Shown piece after piece: positions 35,465-43,828 of a stretch of DNA of 64,000 bases (positions are counted from its first letter, which is position 1; every line of letters begins with the position of its first letter). Where the stretch lies: contig NZ_CP108476.1 in assembly GCF_036226465.1 (NCBI RefSeq), forward strand, positions 7,998,001-8,062,000, read 5' to 3'. The notes under the pieces were generated by a model that saw only the letters and a program-made list of their open reading frames with translations, searched no databases and was not told where the DNA came from. This DNA comes from Kitasatospora sp. NBC_01250 (GTDB taxonomy: Bacteria > Actinomycetota > Actinomycetes > Streptomycetales > Streptomycetaceae). Made by a program: the position numbers and the translations under genes.

Positions 35465-36736
35465 TCAGGTTCTGCGCAGCGGGGCGGCCGGAAGCCGCGT
35501 GGGTCGGGGGTGCTCGGTGGCGCGCTCGGTGCGCCCCACGCCGTCGGCGGGCGGTCCGGTGGCCGGTGCGTGGGTCCAACTCCCGGTGGCGGCACGGGTG
35601 AAGGCCAACAGGAGGTCGTGGACCTGGTAGCGGCCGGGCGGGCCTTCGCGCAGCAGTCCGGCCTGCACCAGCCCGGCCAGGACGAGTTCGCCGCTGACCG
35701 GGCCGCTCGGCGTGGCCAGGACGCCTGCCCGGTCCGCCGGACCGGGCTGTGGATCCGGACCGGGCTGTGGATCCGGGCCGGTCGCGGCGGCGGGTGCTGC
35801 GGGTGTCGCGGGTATCGCGGTGCGGGCGGTCGCCGGGGCGGAGAGCGCCCGCTCGTCCGGTCCATGGGGCCCGTCAGGTGCGCCCGCTGGGGCCGTGGTC
35901 GCGGTAGTGGCCGCGCCGGTGGCCGTGGCGGTGGTCGCGGCGGTGGTCGTAGTGGTCACCGACTCGCCGCGCAGGATGGAGAGTTCGAGGCGCCGCAGGG
36001 CCGGCCCCGGATCGACGCCGAGCTCCTCCAGGAGGTGGTCGCGGACCCGGCGGTACTCGGCGAGTGCGTCCGCGCGGCGGCCGGTGCGGTAGAGCGCCTC
36101 GATCAGCTGCTCCCAGAACCGCTCGTGCACCGGGTGCGATCTCGCCGCCGACCAGAGTTCAGCGAGCACCTCGCGACATCGTCCGAGGGCGAGTTCGATG
36201 TCATAGGCCCGTTCGGCGGTCCGCAGCCACTCCTCGGTGAGCCGGGGGACCTCCTCGCGGTGCAGCGCGTCGGACGGCACATTGCCCAGCACCGGTAGTT
36301 GCCACAGTGCCAGCGCCTCCCGTAACAGGCCCAACTCGGCTTTCTGATCGGCTGCTTGGTCGGCCCGCCGGAGTAACTCGCGAAATTCGAGCAGGTCGAG
36401 GGTGCCGGTGTCGACGGCCATCCGGTAGCCGCCGGGCAGCGCCTCGATGGCGTGTCCGGCGATGCCGTACTTGGCGAACAGCCGACGCAGGCGCAGCACG
36501 CAGGAGTGCAGGGCGGCCTTGGCGGTGGCCGGGGTCTCCTCGCCCCAGATCGCCCGTTGCAGCCACTCGACGGAGACCACCGCGTTCGGGCGGACCAGCA
36601 ACGCGGCCAGCAGGGTGGCGGGTTTGGAGGGCTGGAGCACGGCGGTCTCCCGCCGGTCCGCGATGGCCAGCAGGCCGAGCACGGTGAACCGGGTGGCTCC
36701 GTCGCCGTCCTGCTGCGTTCCTGTGCTCCCGCTCAC
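35465..36736 (-). CDS. SARP-family transcriptional activator with remnant winged-helix tail
   Basis: This 423-residue protein starts at GTG 36736. Residues about 15-105 form the OmpR-like DNA-binding domain (VSVEWLQRAIWGEETPATAK, LHSCVLRLRRLFAKYG, IEALPGGYRM), and 110-255 the BTAD helical domain (EFRELLRRADQA, FWEQLIEALYRTGRRADALAEY, LLEELGVDPGPALRRLE). A Thr/Ala/Pro-rich linker (about 260-355) follows. The tail VQAGLLREGPPGRYQVHDLLL matches the winged helix that in full AfsR proteins comes after the NB-ARC ATPase, as in the 48529-51519 gene. The NB-ARC itself is absent. It heads the operon and is the likely pathway activator. Confidence 0.87.
   Translation of the reverse strand: MSGSTGTQQDGDGATRFTVLGLLAIADRRETAVLQPSKPATLLAALLVRPNAVVSVEWLQRAIWGEETPATAKAALHSCVLRLRRLFAKYGIAGHAIEALPGGYRMAVDTGTLDLLEFRELLRRADQAADQKAELGLLREALALWQLPVLGNVPSDALHREEVPRLTEEWLRTAERAYDIELALGRCREVLAELWSAARSHPVHERFWEQLIEALYRTGRRADALAEYRRVRDHLLEELGVDPGPALRRLELSILRGESVTTTTTAATTATATGAATTATTAPAGAPDGPHGPDERALSAPATARTAIPATPAAPAAATGPDPQPGPDPQPGPADRAGVLATPSGPVSGELVLAGLVQAGLLREGPPGRYQVHDLLLAFTRAATGSWTHAPATGPPADGVGRTERATEHPRPTRLPAAPLRRT
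35741..35776 (-). repeat. 18-bp tandem duplication in SARP linker
   Basis: ACCGGGCTGTGGATCCGG is repeated twice exactly (35741-35758 and 35759-35776), encoding duplicated GPDPQP. Confidence 0.88.
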
Positions 36737-36802
36737 GGCTCACCCCCTGTGGTCACGGTCGTCGACCGGCCGGTGCCAGTTCTGCCCGTTTCCGTCCGCC
36801 GG

Positions 36803-36832
36803 AAGCTACTGGCCGAAAGTCGATCAAGTCAA
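36803..36832 (-). promoter_or_regulatory. Putative promoter of the SARP/RiPP operon
   Basis: On the minus strand TTGACT (36832-36827) and TAGCTT (36808-36803) are separated by 18 bases, a good sigma-70-like pair, ending about 65 bases before the GTG start at 36736. The region 36825-36850 also contains repeated GTCGA/GACTT words. Confidence 0.55.
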
Positions 36833-36922
36833 CGACTTCGACAGGCATTTGAGTGAACTTCCTGCCAATGCTCAGGCATGCCCCCAGGTCTGGACCTGCG
36901 CCGACGCCGGCGAAGGGGCAGC

Positions 36923-37696
36923 TCAGCGGCCGGGCGCCGTGCAGTCGGTGAACGGCGATTCCACCGGGCGGCGGAACAGGGCTGCCCAGAGGAACGGTTC
37001 GCCGAAGCAGGCGGACTCGGCCGGCTCGTCGCGCATCCGGCGCAGCGAGACTTCCGTCAGGCCGGCGAAGATCCAGCGCAGCGCCTGCGGGGTGTAACCG
37101 AGCCCGCCCTGCAGGCCGGCTTCGTGGTACAGGGCGGCATCCGGCAGCTCGGAGCCCATCGCCCCCGCCGCAAAGCAGGTGAGCGCCAGCCGGCCGCCGG
37201 GGGCCAGGACGCGATCGATCAGCGCGAGGTAGCTGATCCGGCGGTGCGGCGGCAGGTGGTGGAAGCAGCCCGAGTCGTAGACCAGGTCGTACGGGCCGGG
37301 CAACTCGCCCTCGGGCAGCGCGAACGCGTCGCCTTGGACGAACCGGACGCGCTCCCCGCCGGGCGTCGCGCGGGCGCGTTCCTCGGCCCAGGCGATCGCT
37401 GTCGGTGAGAGGTCCACGGCGTCCACCCGGAACCCCAGCGCGGCCAGGTGCAGCGCGTTGCGCCCCGGACCGCACCCCAGCTCCAGCGCCCGCCCGGGGG
37501 TGAGCAGTCCGCGCTCCAGGTAGTCGACCAGCGTCTCGTCCGGCTTCGCCACGAAGAACGGCACCGCCCGGTCGCGGTCGGCGTAGAAGCGGTCCCACCA
37601 GTCGGCCGCCCCGCCCGTCCAGCGGTCGGCCCCCGGCGCGAACAGCCCGTCGAGCAGTTTCAGCACATCGTCCACGGTGCGGATGTTCCGGTCCAT
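36923..37696 (-). CDS. Class I SAM-dependent methyltransferase
   Basis: This 257-residue protein starts at ATG 37696. The SAM site is LLTPGRALELGCGPGRNALHLA (motif I, about 66-87), VDAVDLSPTAIAWA (motif II acidic residue), GDAFALPEGELPGPYDLVYDSGCFHHL and LAPGGRLALTCF. The pattern resembles the thiopurine/tellurite-type small-molecule methyltransferases. It lies directly upstream of the SARP gene, transcribed the same way across a 186-base gap that carries the operon promoter, so cluster membership is possible but not shown. If included, it could methylate the peptide N-terminus or C-terminus. Confidence 0.88.
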   Translation of the reverse strand: MDRNIRTVDDVLKLLDGLFAPGADRWTGGAADWWDRFYADRDRAVPFFVAKPDETLVDYLERGLLTPGRALELGCGPGRNALHLAALGFRVDAVDLSPTAIAWAEERARATPGGERVRFVQGDAFALPEGELPGPYDLVYDSGCFHHLPPHRRISYLALIDRVLAPGGRLALTCFAAGAMGSELPDAALYHEAGLQGGLGYTPQALRWIFAGLTEVSLRRMRDEPAESACFGEPFLWAALFRRPVESPFTDCTAPGR

Positions 37697-37934
37697 CAAA
37701 TCCCCTTCCCTGAGGGGGAGATGCTAGGACCGGAACCCGCAGATGCCCAGCTCGGCGCAGGTGCCCGACGTGGCCGGAGCCATGACCGGGCCGCCGCCCC
37801 GACCTCGCCGGGCCCCTCACCCGCACCCGCCCGGGGCGGACCGGCCAGCCCCGGCCCGAAGGCCGTGAAGGGCACGTTCAGGGCTTCGCCCAGGCAGGTT
37901 TCTAAAATTCTTCTCCGGCCAGCCCGACAGGCTC

Positions 37935-38204
37935 CTAGCGGCTCACCTTGCGTCTGCTCCAGGCCGGGCTGACCAGGCCGACCAGCACGACCGCGAAGCC
38001 GATCTGCAGCAGGTGCCGGATCCAGTCGATCCCGGAGGTGTGCCGCACGCCGATCCAGCCGGCCACGGCGTTGCCGAGCAGGGCGCCCACGGCGCCGAGT
38101 ACGACGGTGAGCCAGAGCGGGATGGCCTGCGGGCCGCGCAGCAGCAGCCGGGCCAGCAGGCCGAGGACGAGACCGATGATGAGGATCCACACGATCTGGA
38201 ACAT
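37935..38204 (-). CDS. GlsB/YeaQ/YmgE-family small membrane protein
   Basis: This 89-residue protein starts at ATG 38204, behind GGAGG. Three hydrophobic helices are visible: VWILIIGLVLGLLARLLL, WLTVVLGAVGALLGNAVAGWIG and LLQIGFAVVLVGLVSPAW. The Gly-rich GAVGALLGN motif is typical of the transglycosylase-associated/GlsB family linked to general stress in other bacteria. It ends with a basic tail RRKVSR. Confidence 0.88.
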   Translation of the reverse strand: MFQIVWILIIGLVLGLLARLLLRGPQAIPLWLTVVLGAVGALLGNAVAGWIGVRHTSGIDWIRHLLQIGFAVVLVGLVSPAWSRRKVSR

Positions 38205-38358
38205 GACGCCTCCGGTGGAACAGCAGGCCCCTGGTGGAGCGCGGGCGCTCGGGCCGCGCCCGGACGGCGGTCGCCGCCGTGCGGGAACGCCTCTCAAAGG
38301 CTAAGCCGTCACCCACCGGCCCGGCATCCGCTGGGTCCGGGGCGGGCCGCCCGCCGCC

Positions 38359-39150
38359 TCAGGCGAGCGCCGCCGTCAAGCGGGCCGCGTGGCGGCGCAG
38401 GTGCGCCGCGTCGCGGCGGTACAGGGAGTCGTGGCCGGCGGCCAGGTGGCCGGCGAAGGCGGCGTTGCCCTGGGCGGCCTGCTGGTGGAGGTGCCGCACG
38501 AGCTGGTCCAGGCGCTCGGCGGCGGTGCGGACCAGGGCTGCGCGGTCGCCGGCGGCCAGGCGGTAGGCATCGGCGAACAGGCGCAGCCGGCGGGCCTGTT
38601 CGCCGACCGACAGGGTGAAGTCGGGGTTGTCCGGGGCGGTCAGCGGGACGAAGCGGTAGGCGGCGTAGCCGACGTCGTGGATCCGGGGGCCGGGGTGTGC
38701 GGCGTCGAAGTCGATGAACGCCACCGGCTCGCCGTCACGGAAGACGCAGTTGTACGGGGCGATGTCCCCGTGGCAGACCACCTCGGCCGGCTCGCTCGCC
38801 GGCCGGTACCAGCGGGCGTCGGCGGGCGGGGCGAACCCGGCCGTCGCGTCGTGGTACTCGCGCAGCAGCCTGCCCACGGCCCGCAGGGTGGCGTCCGAGC
38901 GGGCGTGGGCCGGCAGCGGGTACCCGGGCACCTGGCCGGGGAGGAAGTCGAGGATCTCCCGGCCCTCGGCGTCGAGGCCGTGGGCGCGGGGCGAGCCGGT
39001 GAAGCCGGCCGCCCGCAGGTGATCCAGCAGCGCGTGGACGGTGGGTGTCCAGTCGCCGGTGGGCCGCCGGACGGTCGAGCCGCTGCGGACCACGTGGTTG
39101 ACGCCGCCACCGGTGAGGAGCTGCTCGGTCGACGGGTGGTCGTCCGGCAC
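38359..39150 (-). CDS. Aminoglycoside phosphotransferase (APH)-family kinase
   Basis: This 263-residue protein starts at GTG 39150. The kinase core is visible in VCHGDIAPYNCVF (catalytic loop HGD-x4-N, about 140-152) and IDFDAAHPGPRIHDVGY (metal-binding Asp). VVRSGSTVRRPTGDWTPTVHALL near the N-terminus is the usual start of the actinobacterial sub-group that lacks a clear antibiotic link. It could phosphorylate a small molecule; resistance should not be assumed. It is transcribed after the MarR gene with an 17-base gap. Confidence 0.85.
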   Translation of the reverse strand: MPDDHPSTEQLLTGGGVNHVVRSGSTVRRPTGDWTPTVHALLDHLRAAGFTGSPRAHGLDAEGREILDFLPGQVPGYPLPAHARSDATLRAVGRLLREYHDATAGFAPPADARWYRPASEPAEVVCHGDIAPYNCVFRDGEPVAFIDFDAAHPGPRIHDVGYAAYRFVPLTAPDNPDFTLSVGEQARRLRLFADAYRLAAGDRAALVRTAAERLDQLVRHLHQQAAQGNAAFAGHLAAGHDSLYRRDAAHLRRHAARLTAALA

Positions 39151-39167
39151 GTTGCCCGCCCCCGTCC

Positions 39168-39623
39168 TCAGGCCGTCCGAGCCGGCAGGGCACGGACGGC
39201 GGCCACCAGGGGGGCGAGTTCGGGGCGGGCGGCGGCGTCGGTGAGGGCCTCGGCGAGGGCGGTGTCGTTGGTCGGACGGGCTTCGGCGAGCAGGGCCCGG
39301 CCCGCGTCGGTGACCTCGGTGTAGATGCCGCGCCGGTCGTCGGGGCAGAGGTAGCGGGAGAGCAGGCCGCGGTCCTCCAGCCGGGAGACCAGGCGGGTGG
39401 TGGCGCTCTGGCTGAGCAGCACCGACTCGGCGACCTGGCTCATCCGCAGGTGGCCGCCCTCGCCGGAGTGCTGGCCGCTCAGCACGTTCAGCAGGGAGTA
39501 CTCGCGCACGCTCAGCTCGTGGCCGGCCTGCAGGGCCCGCTCGATGTGGGCCTCGATCCGGCTGTGCAGGGCGGAGAGCGCACACCAGCCCTGTGCGAGG
39601 CCCTGTCCGACCTGCTCACTCAC
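39168..39623 (-). CDS. MarR-family transcriptional regulator
   Basis: This 151-residue protein starts at GTG 39623, seven bases after GGAGGAG; the longer frame only adds translated minisatellite. The winged helix spans about 30-100: LSVREYSLLNVLSG, LRMSQVAESVLLSQSATTRLVSRLEDRGLLSR, and the wing CPDDRRGIYTEVTDAGRALLAEA. It is divergent from an MFS transporter gene and probably represses it. The ligand is unknown. Confidence 0.9.
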   Translation of the reverse strand: MSEQVGQGLAQGWCALSALHSRIEAHIERALQAGHELSVREYSLLNVLSGQHSGEGGHLRMSQVAESVLLSQSATTRLVSRLEDRGLLSRYLCPDDRRGIYTEVTDAGRALLAEARPTNDTALAEALTDAAARPELAPLVAAVRALPARTA

Positions 39624-39648
39624 GTTCCGCTCCTCCGCGCCATGCCCC

Positions 39649-39693
39649 GCCACGCCTTGCCCTGCCACGCCTTGCCCTGCCACGCCTTGCCCT
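39649..39693. repeat. 15-bp minisatellite (three exact copies)
   Basis: GCCACGCCTTGCCCT occurs three times in a row, followed by degenerate copies to about 39735. It lies between the MarR start and the promoter region shared with the MFS gene. Confidence 0.92.
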
Positions 39694-39767
39694 GCTGCGC
39701 CATGCGATGCCGTGCCGTCCTATGTCACGCCGTGCACCAGGATAGCTCCAGATCGAAATAGCCCGTG

Positions 39768-39818
39768 CTTGCAAGTATCCGGCGTCTGCAATTATTGTCG
39801 AAGCTTGTAATGCTCGAA
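39768..39818. promoter_or_regulatory. MarR/MFS divergent operator region
   Basis: This A+T-richer stretch contains the palindrome CTTGCAAG at 39768-39775 and a pairing TTGCAAG ... CTTGTAA further on. It lies between the MarR and MFS genes and is a plausible MarR binding region. Confidence 0.45.
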
Positions 39819-39845
39819 CGCAACAACCATGGAGGGTGGCTTCCC

Positions 39846-41096
39846 ATGCCCCTCGCACTGCTGGCCCTGGCGATCGGCGCCTTCGGCATCGGCACCACCG
39901 AATTCGTCGCGGCAGGGCTGCTGCCCCAGGTGGCCGCGGACTTCGGCCTCTCGATCCCCACCGCGGGCTTCCTGGTCACCGGCTATGCGCTCGGGGTGGT
40001 GCTGGGCGCCCCGCTGCTGACCGCGCTGGGCACCCGGATCCCGCGCAAGCAGATGCTGATGCTGCTGATGGGCGTCTTCGTGCTGGGCAACGCGCTGAGC
40101 GCCGTCGCGCCGGACTTCACGCTGCTGCTGGTCGGCCGGGTCGTCGCCTCCCTCGCGCACGGTGCCTTCTTCGGCATCGGCTCGGTGGTCGCGGCCGGCC
40201 TGGTCGAGCCCCGGCGCCGGGCCGGGGCGATCGCATTGATGTTCACCGGCCTGACCGTGGCCAACGTGGTGGGCGTGCCGCTCGGCACCCTGATCGGCCA
40301 GCACTACGGCTGGCGGGCGACCTTCGCGGTGGTCACGGTGATCGGCCTGGTGGGCCTGGCCGGAGTCGCCGCGCTGGTCCCGCAGCTGCCGCGACCGGCC
40401 GGTGGCGGCGGGCTGCGGCGCGAGCTGGCGGCCTTCCGCAACGTCCAGGTGGTGCTGGCGATGGCGATGACCGTGCTCGGCTTCGGCGGCGTGTTCGCCG
40501 CGATCACCTACATCACGCCGATGATGACCGGCCCGGCCGGATTCCCGCAGTCCGCCGTCGGCTGGCTGCTGGCGCTCTTCGGCGTGGGCATGGTGATCGG
40601 CAACCTGGTCGGCGGACGGTACGCCGACCGCGCGCTGATGCCGATGCTCTACGTCTCGCTCGGCGCGCTGGCGGTGACGCTGGCCCTCTTCACGGTCACC
40701 GCCCACCACCAGCTGGCCGCCGCGATCACGGTGCCGCTGCTCGGCGCGTTCGGCTTCGCCACGGTGCCGCCGCTGCAGAAGCGGGTGCTGGACCAGACCG
40801 CGCAGGCCCCGACGCTGGCCTCCGCCGTCAACATCGGCGCCTTCAACCTCGGCAACGCGCTGGCCGCGTGGCTCGGCGGGCTGGTCATCTCGGCGGGCCT
40901 CGGCTACACCGCGCCCAACTGGGTCGGCGCGCTGCTGACCGGCTCCGCCCTGCTGCTGGCGGTGCTCTCGGCCGCGCTGGAGCGCCGCACCGCACGGGCA
41001 GTGGCGCCCGGGGCAGCGGCGCACGAGGCAGTGGCGCCCGGGGCGACGGAGCAGCCGGTGAGCGGCTCCGTCCCCGCCCCGGTCCAGCTCGGCTAG
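39846..41096 (+). CDS. MFS transporter, DHA1-type
   Basis: This 416-residue protein starts at ATG 39846, nine bases after GGAGGG. Twelve helices are evident. Marks of the sugar-efflux/drug-efflux (AraJ/YdhP-like) branch are GTTEFVAAGLLPQVAADFGLS (helix 1), TGYALGVVLGAPLLTALGTRIPRK (motif A region) and GAFFGIGSVVAAGL. It likely exports a small molecule or drug, under the divergent MarR. Its stop TAG overlaps the stop of the convergent histidine kinase gene. Confidence 0.9.
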   Translation: MPLALLALAIGAFGIGTTEFVAAGLLPQVAADFGLSIPTAGFLVTGYALGVVLGAPLLTALGTRIPRKQMLMLLMGVFVLGNALSAVAPDFTLLLVGRVVASLAHGAFFGIGSVVAAGLVEPRRRAGAIALMFTGLTVANVVGVPLGTLIGQHYGWRATFAVVTVIGLVGLAGVAALVPQLPRPAGGGGLRRELAAFRNVQVVLAMAMTVLGFGGVFAAITYITPMMTGPAGFPQSAVGWLLALFGVGMVIGNLVGGRYADRALMPMLYVSLGALAVTLALFTVTAHHQLAAAITVPLLGAFGFATVPPLQKRVLDQTAQAPTLASAVNIGAFNLGNALAAWLGGLVISAGLGYTAPNWVGALLTGSALLLAVLSAALERRTARAVAPGAAAHEAVAPGATEQPVSGSVPAPVQLG

Positions 41097-42703
41097 CGCC
41101 GGTCCGGCTGGGCCGGCCGGTCCGGCCGGGCGGCGGGTCCAGCCGGTCCAGCGGGTGCGGCCGGCGCTCCGGGCAGCCGGATCGTCGCGACCGCCCCGTC
41201 GCCCGCCCCGGCCGTGGCCCCTTCCGCGGGACCCAGCGACACCTCGCCGCCCGCCTCCCGGATCGCCTGCGCCACGATCGCCAGCCCCAGGCCCGAGCCC
41301 GGCATCTGCCGTGCCGAGGGGGAGCGCCAGAAGCGGTCGAAGACGTGCGGCAGGTCCTCGGCCGGTATCCCGGGACCGTGGTCGCGGACGGTCAGTGTCC
41401 CGGCCCGCAGCCGCACCTCGATCGCGCCCCCGGGCGGGCTGAACTTCACCGCGTTGTCCAGCAGGTTGATCACGGCCCGCTCCATGGTGTGCGCGTCCGC
41501 CCGGACGTACCAGGGGTCGAGCTCCACGGTGAAGGTCAGCCCGGGGCCGCGCAGCCGGGCCCGGTCCAGGGCGCGCGCCGCGACCTCGTGCAGCGGCACC
41601 ACGTCCAGTGGCTTGGTGCCCGCGGCATGGGTGGGGCGGGAGAGTTCCAGCAGGTCGTTGATGAGCGTGGACAGCTCCACCAGCTGTGCCTTCATGGCGG
41701 CGACCATGCGGGTGCGGGTCGGTTCCGGCAGTGCCCGGCCGGTCTCCTGGCTGCGCACGAGCAGGTCGACGTTGGTGCGCAGCGAGGTCAGCGGGGTGCG
41801 CAACTCGTGCCCGGCGTCGGCGATCAGCTGCGACTGGCGCTCCCGGGAGTGGGCCAGCGCGGTGCTCATCGCGTTGAACGACCCGCTCAGCCGGGCGATT
41901 TCGTCGTGGCCGAAGACGGTGATGGTGGTGCCGGGCTCCTGGGTGCGGGCGATCTGCTCGACGGCCTCGGTGAGCTGGTTCACCGGCCGCAGCGCGGTGC
42001 GGGCGATCCACCGGGCGCCCAGGGCGGTGCCGGTGATCACCACGGCGGCCAACGCGGCCAGGAAGAGGGCGAGGTCGCGCAGTGCCTGCTGGACCGGGGC
42101 GAGCGGCTGGGAGACGAGCACCGCCATCGGCAGGGTGGCGCCGCCGGGCTGGTTCACCGGCATGCTGATCACGTAGACCCGCACCGAGGTGCCGCCCTTG
42201 GTGCGGCCGGTCCGGATCCGGCTGTCCGCGTGGGCCCCCGAGGTCCGGCTGGCGGCGATGGCCACGTCACCCGGGGTCACGACGACCGTCTTGCCGCCGT
42301 CCGGCGGGCAGGCGTGGCCGTCGGCGAAGACCACGGTGGGGATGGCGAGCCCGGTGTCGTACTGCTCGGTGCCGCTGCACAGACCGGCCAGGTGGTGCAC
42401 CGCGGTCTTGCTGACCGGCCCGACGGACTGCCGCAGCGTCTCGTCGACCTGACTGGTCATGCGGTCGCGGGCGAGGAACCAGCTCGCCGTCGAACAGACC
42501 ACCACGGCCAGCGAGATCGCCACCACCGTCAGCAGCACCAGCCGCCCGCGCAGCGACACCCGGGCGAGCCGGCGCCCGGCCGCCCGGCGGTCAGCCGCTC
42601 GCTCCCGGCGGTCCGTCGCCTGCCCGCGGCCGTCCGTCGCCCGCTCCTGGTCGTTCGTCGCCGGCCCCTGTGCCGGCTGGACGTCTGCCCCTTGATCGAC
42701 CAT
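41093..42703 (-). CDS. Sensor histidine kinase (orphan)
   Basis: This 536-residue protein starts at ATG 42703, behind GGGGAG. A cytoplasmic N-tail (1-50) rich in Arg/Asp/Gln is followed by TM1 (LVLLTVVAISLAVVVCSTASWF), an extracytoplasmic sensor domain of about 130 residues with two cysteines (LAGLCSG, ADGHACPPDGG), TM2 (LALFLAALAAVVITGTALGA), HAMP, the H-box DAGHELRTPLTSLR, and N, G1 and G2 boxes (NLLDNAVKFS, VRDHGPGIP, GSGLGLAIV). A Pro/Ala tail ends the protein. No response-regulator gene lies next to it, which is unusual for this type. Confidence 0.92.
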   Translation of the reverse strand: MVDQGADVQPAQGPATNDQERATDGRGQATDRRERAADRRAAGRRLARVSLRGRLVLLTVVAISLAVVVCSTASWFLARDRMTSQVDETLRQSVGPVSKTAVHHLAGLCSGTEQYDTGLAIPTVVFADGHACPPDGGKTVVVTPGDVAIAASRTSGAHADSRIRTGRTKGGTSVRVYVISMPVNQPGGATLPMAVLVSQPLAPVQQALRDLALFLAALAAVVITGTALGARWIARTALRPVNQLTEAVEQIARTQEPGTTITVFGHDEIARLSGSFNAMSTALAHSRERQSQLIADAGHELRTPLTSLRTNVDLLVRSQETGRALPEPTRTRMVAAMKAQLVELSTLINDLLELSRPTHAAGTKPLDVVPLHEVAARALDRARLRGPGLTFTVELDPWYVRADAHTMERAVINLLDNAVKFSPPGGAIEVRLRAGTLTVRDHGPGIPAEDLPHVFDRFWRSPSARQMPGSGLGLAIVAQAIREAGGEVSLGPAEGATAGAGDGAVATIRLPGAPAAPAGPAGPAARPDRPAQPDRR

Positions 42704-42798
42704 GCCACTCCCCGTCATCCTGCAGACTCGGACCTGATCGGCATCCGCCATGGCCCGACTGCTCCCCGGTCGGTCGCGCGTGCTGACCTGGAGTCAAC

Positions 42799-42816
42799 CT
42801 CAGGGACTTTCCTGAG
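42799..42816. promoter_or_regulatory. Inverted repeat CTCAGG-6-CCTGAG
   Basis: Perfect 6-base arms lie between the histidine kinase gene and the divergent small gene at 42879, about 95 bases upstream of the kinase start. It could be an operator. Confidence 0.35.
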
Positions 42817-42878
42817 GGAAGACTGAGTGCATTCTGAGAGCGCGAACAGAATCGGATCGGACAAGAGGGGGAGAGGGC

Positions 42879-43235
42879 ATGGGCAACCCGCGCCGGCTGC
42901 GCCGGCTCGTGGTCGGTGCGGTGGCCTGGCGCTGGTCGGTGCACCATCGGCGCGGTGGCGGCGGCGAGGTGCTGACCCTGCACCGGGAGGCGGCCGGGGG
43001 GACCTTGCGCATCGTCTTCCGGGCGGGTCCGGGCCAGCTCTTCTCCGACGCCCTGTGGCAGACGGGTGCCGTCGGCAGCAGCGACACCGGCGCCGTGCTC
43101 AACCTGCACCAGCCGGGCGTGGTCCGGGGCCTGCTGGACGCCGCGGCGGCCCGCGGCGCGCTGGCGGACCTGGCGACACGCGCCTCGCGGGAGATCGACG
43201 GCTGGCCGCTCTTCGCGGAGCTCACCAGCCGCTGA
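42879..43235 (+). CDS. Hypothetical protein
   Basis: This 118-residue basic protein starts at ATG 42879, behind GAGGGGGAGAGGG. I recognise no domain. It begins with an Arg-rich stretch (NPRRLRRLVVGAVAWRW), then VLTLHREAAGGTLRIVFRAGPGQLFSDAL and a C-terminal half of short helices ending REIDGWPLFAELTSR. No signal or membrane segment is convincing. Coding is supported by the good ribosome site, by codon bias and by its spacing between the kinase and the carbonic anhydrase gene. Confidence 0.6.
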   Translation: MGNPRRLRRLVVGAVAWRWSVHHRRGGGGEVLTLHREAAGGTLRIVFRAGPGQLFSDALWQTGAVGSSDTGAVLNLHQPGVVRGLLDAAAARGALADLATRASREIDGWPLFAELTSR

Positions 43236-43268
43236 CCGCCCGCCCGCTCGCCCGGCGCGGGCCTGGAT

Positions 43269-43814
43269 TCAGCCTTCGTCCTGCTGCTCGGCGAGGGCTG
43301 CCCGGTGGGCCTTGGCGAGGTCGACGTAGAGCACGGCGTTGACGCTGATCGCCTCGCGCTCCTCGTCGCTGAGCGGGCGCTTGACCTTGGCGGGCACTCC
43401 GGCGACCAGGGAGCCCGGTGGGACCTGCATGCCCTGCGGCACCAGGGCCTGCGCCGCGACGATCGAACCGGCGCCGATCACCGCGCCGTTGAGCACGGTG
43501 GCGCCCATGCCGACCAGGCTGCCGTCCTCGATGGTGCAGCCGTGCAGCACGGCGTTGTGCCCGATCGAGACCCGCTCGCCGATCGTCATCGGGAACCCGA
43601 AGTCGACGTGGACCGAGCAGTTGTCCTGCACGTTGCTGCCCGCGCCGACCACGATCGGCCCGCAGTCGGCCCGCAGCACCGCCCCGTACCAGACGCTCGC
43701 CCCGGGGTGCAGCGTCACCTCGCCGACCACCACCGCCATCGGCGCGACGAAGCACTCCTCGTCCACCACCGGCCGTTGGCCCCCCACCGCCGCAATCAGT
43801 GCGCGCTGCGCCAT
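43269..43814 (-). CDS. Gamma carbonic anhydrase family protein
   Basis: This 181-residue protein starts at ATG 43814, behind GAGGGAGAG. It is a left-handed beta-helix of hexapeptide repeats (VVVGEVTLHPGASVWYGAVLRAD, GSNVQDNCSVHVDFG, VSIGHNAVLHGCTIEDGSLVGMGATVLNGAVIG). The three zinc histidines are seen as VHVD, GHNAVLHG. It would form a trimer; many members lack measurable anhydrase activity. The long upstream opening of the frame is only translated tandem repeat. Confidence 0.92.
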   Translation of the reverse strand: MAQRALIAAVGGQRPVVDEECFVAPMAVVVGEVTLHPGASVWYGAVLRADCGPIVVGAGSNVQDNCSVHVDFGFPMTIGERVSIGHNAVLHGCTIEDGSLVGMGATVLNGAVIGAGSIVAAQALVPQGMQVPPGSLVAGVPAKVKRPLSDEEREAISVNAVLYVDLAKAHRAALAEQQDEG

Positions 43815-43828
43815 GAGCTCTCTCCCTC

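Noticed and set aside
38359..39150. Antibiotic resistance kinase
   Set aside because: Only the general APH fold is visible; this sub-group is common in actinobacteria without known resistance.
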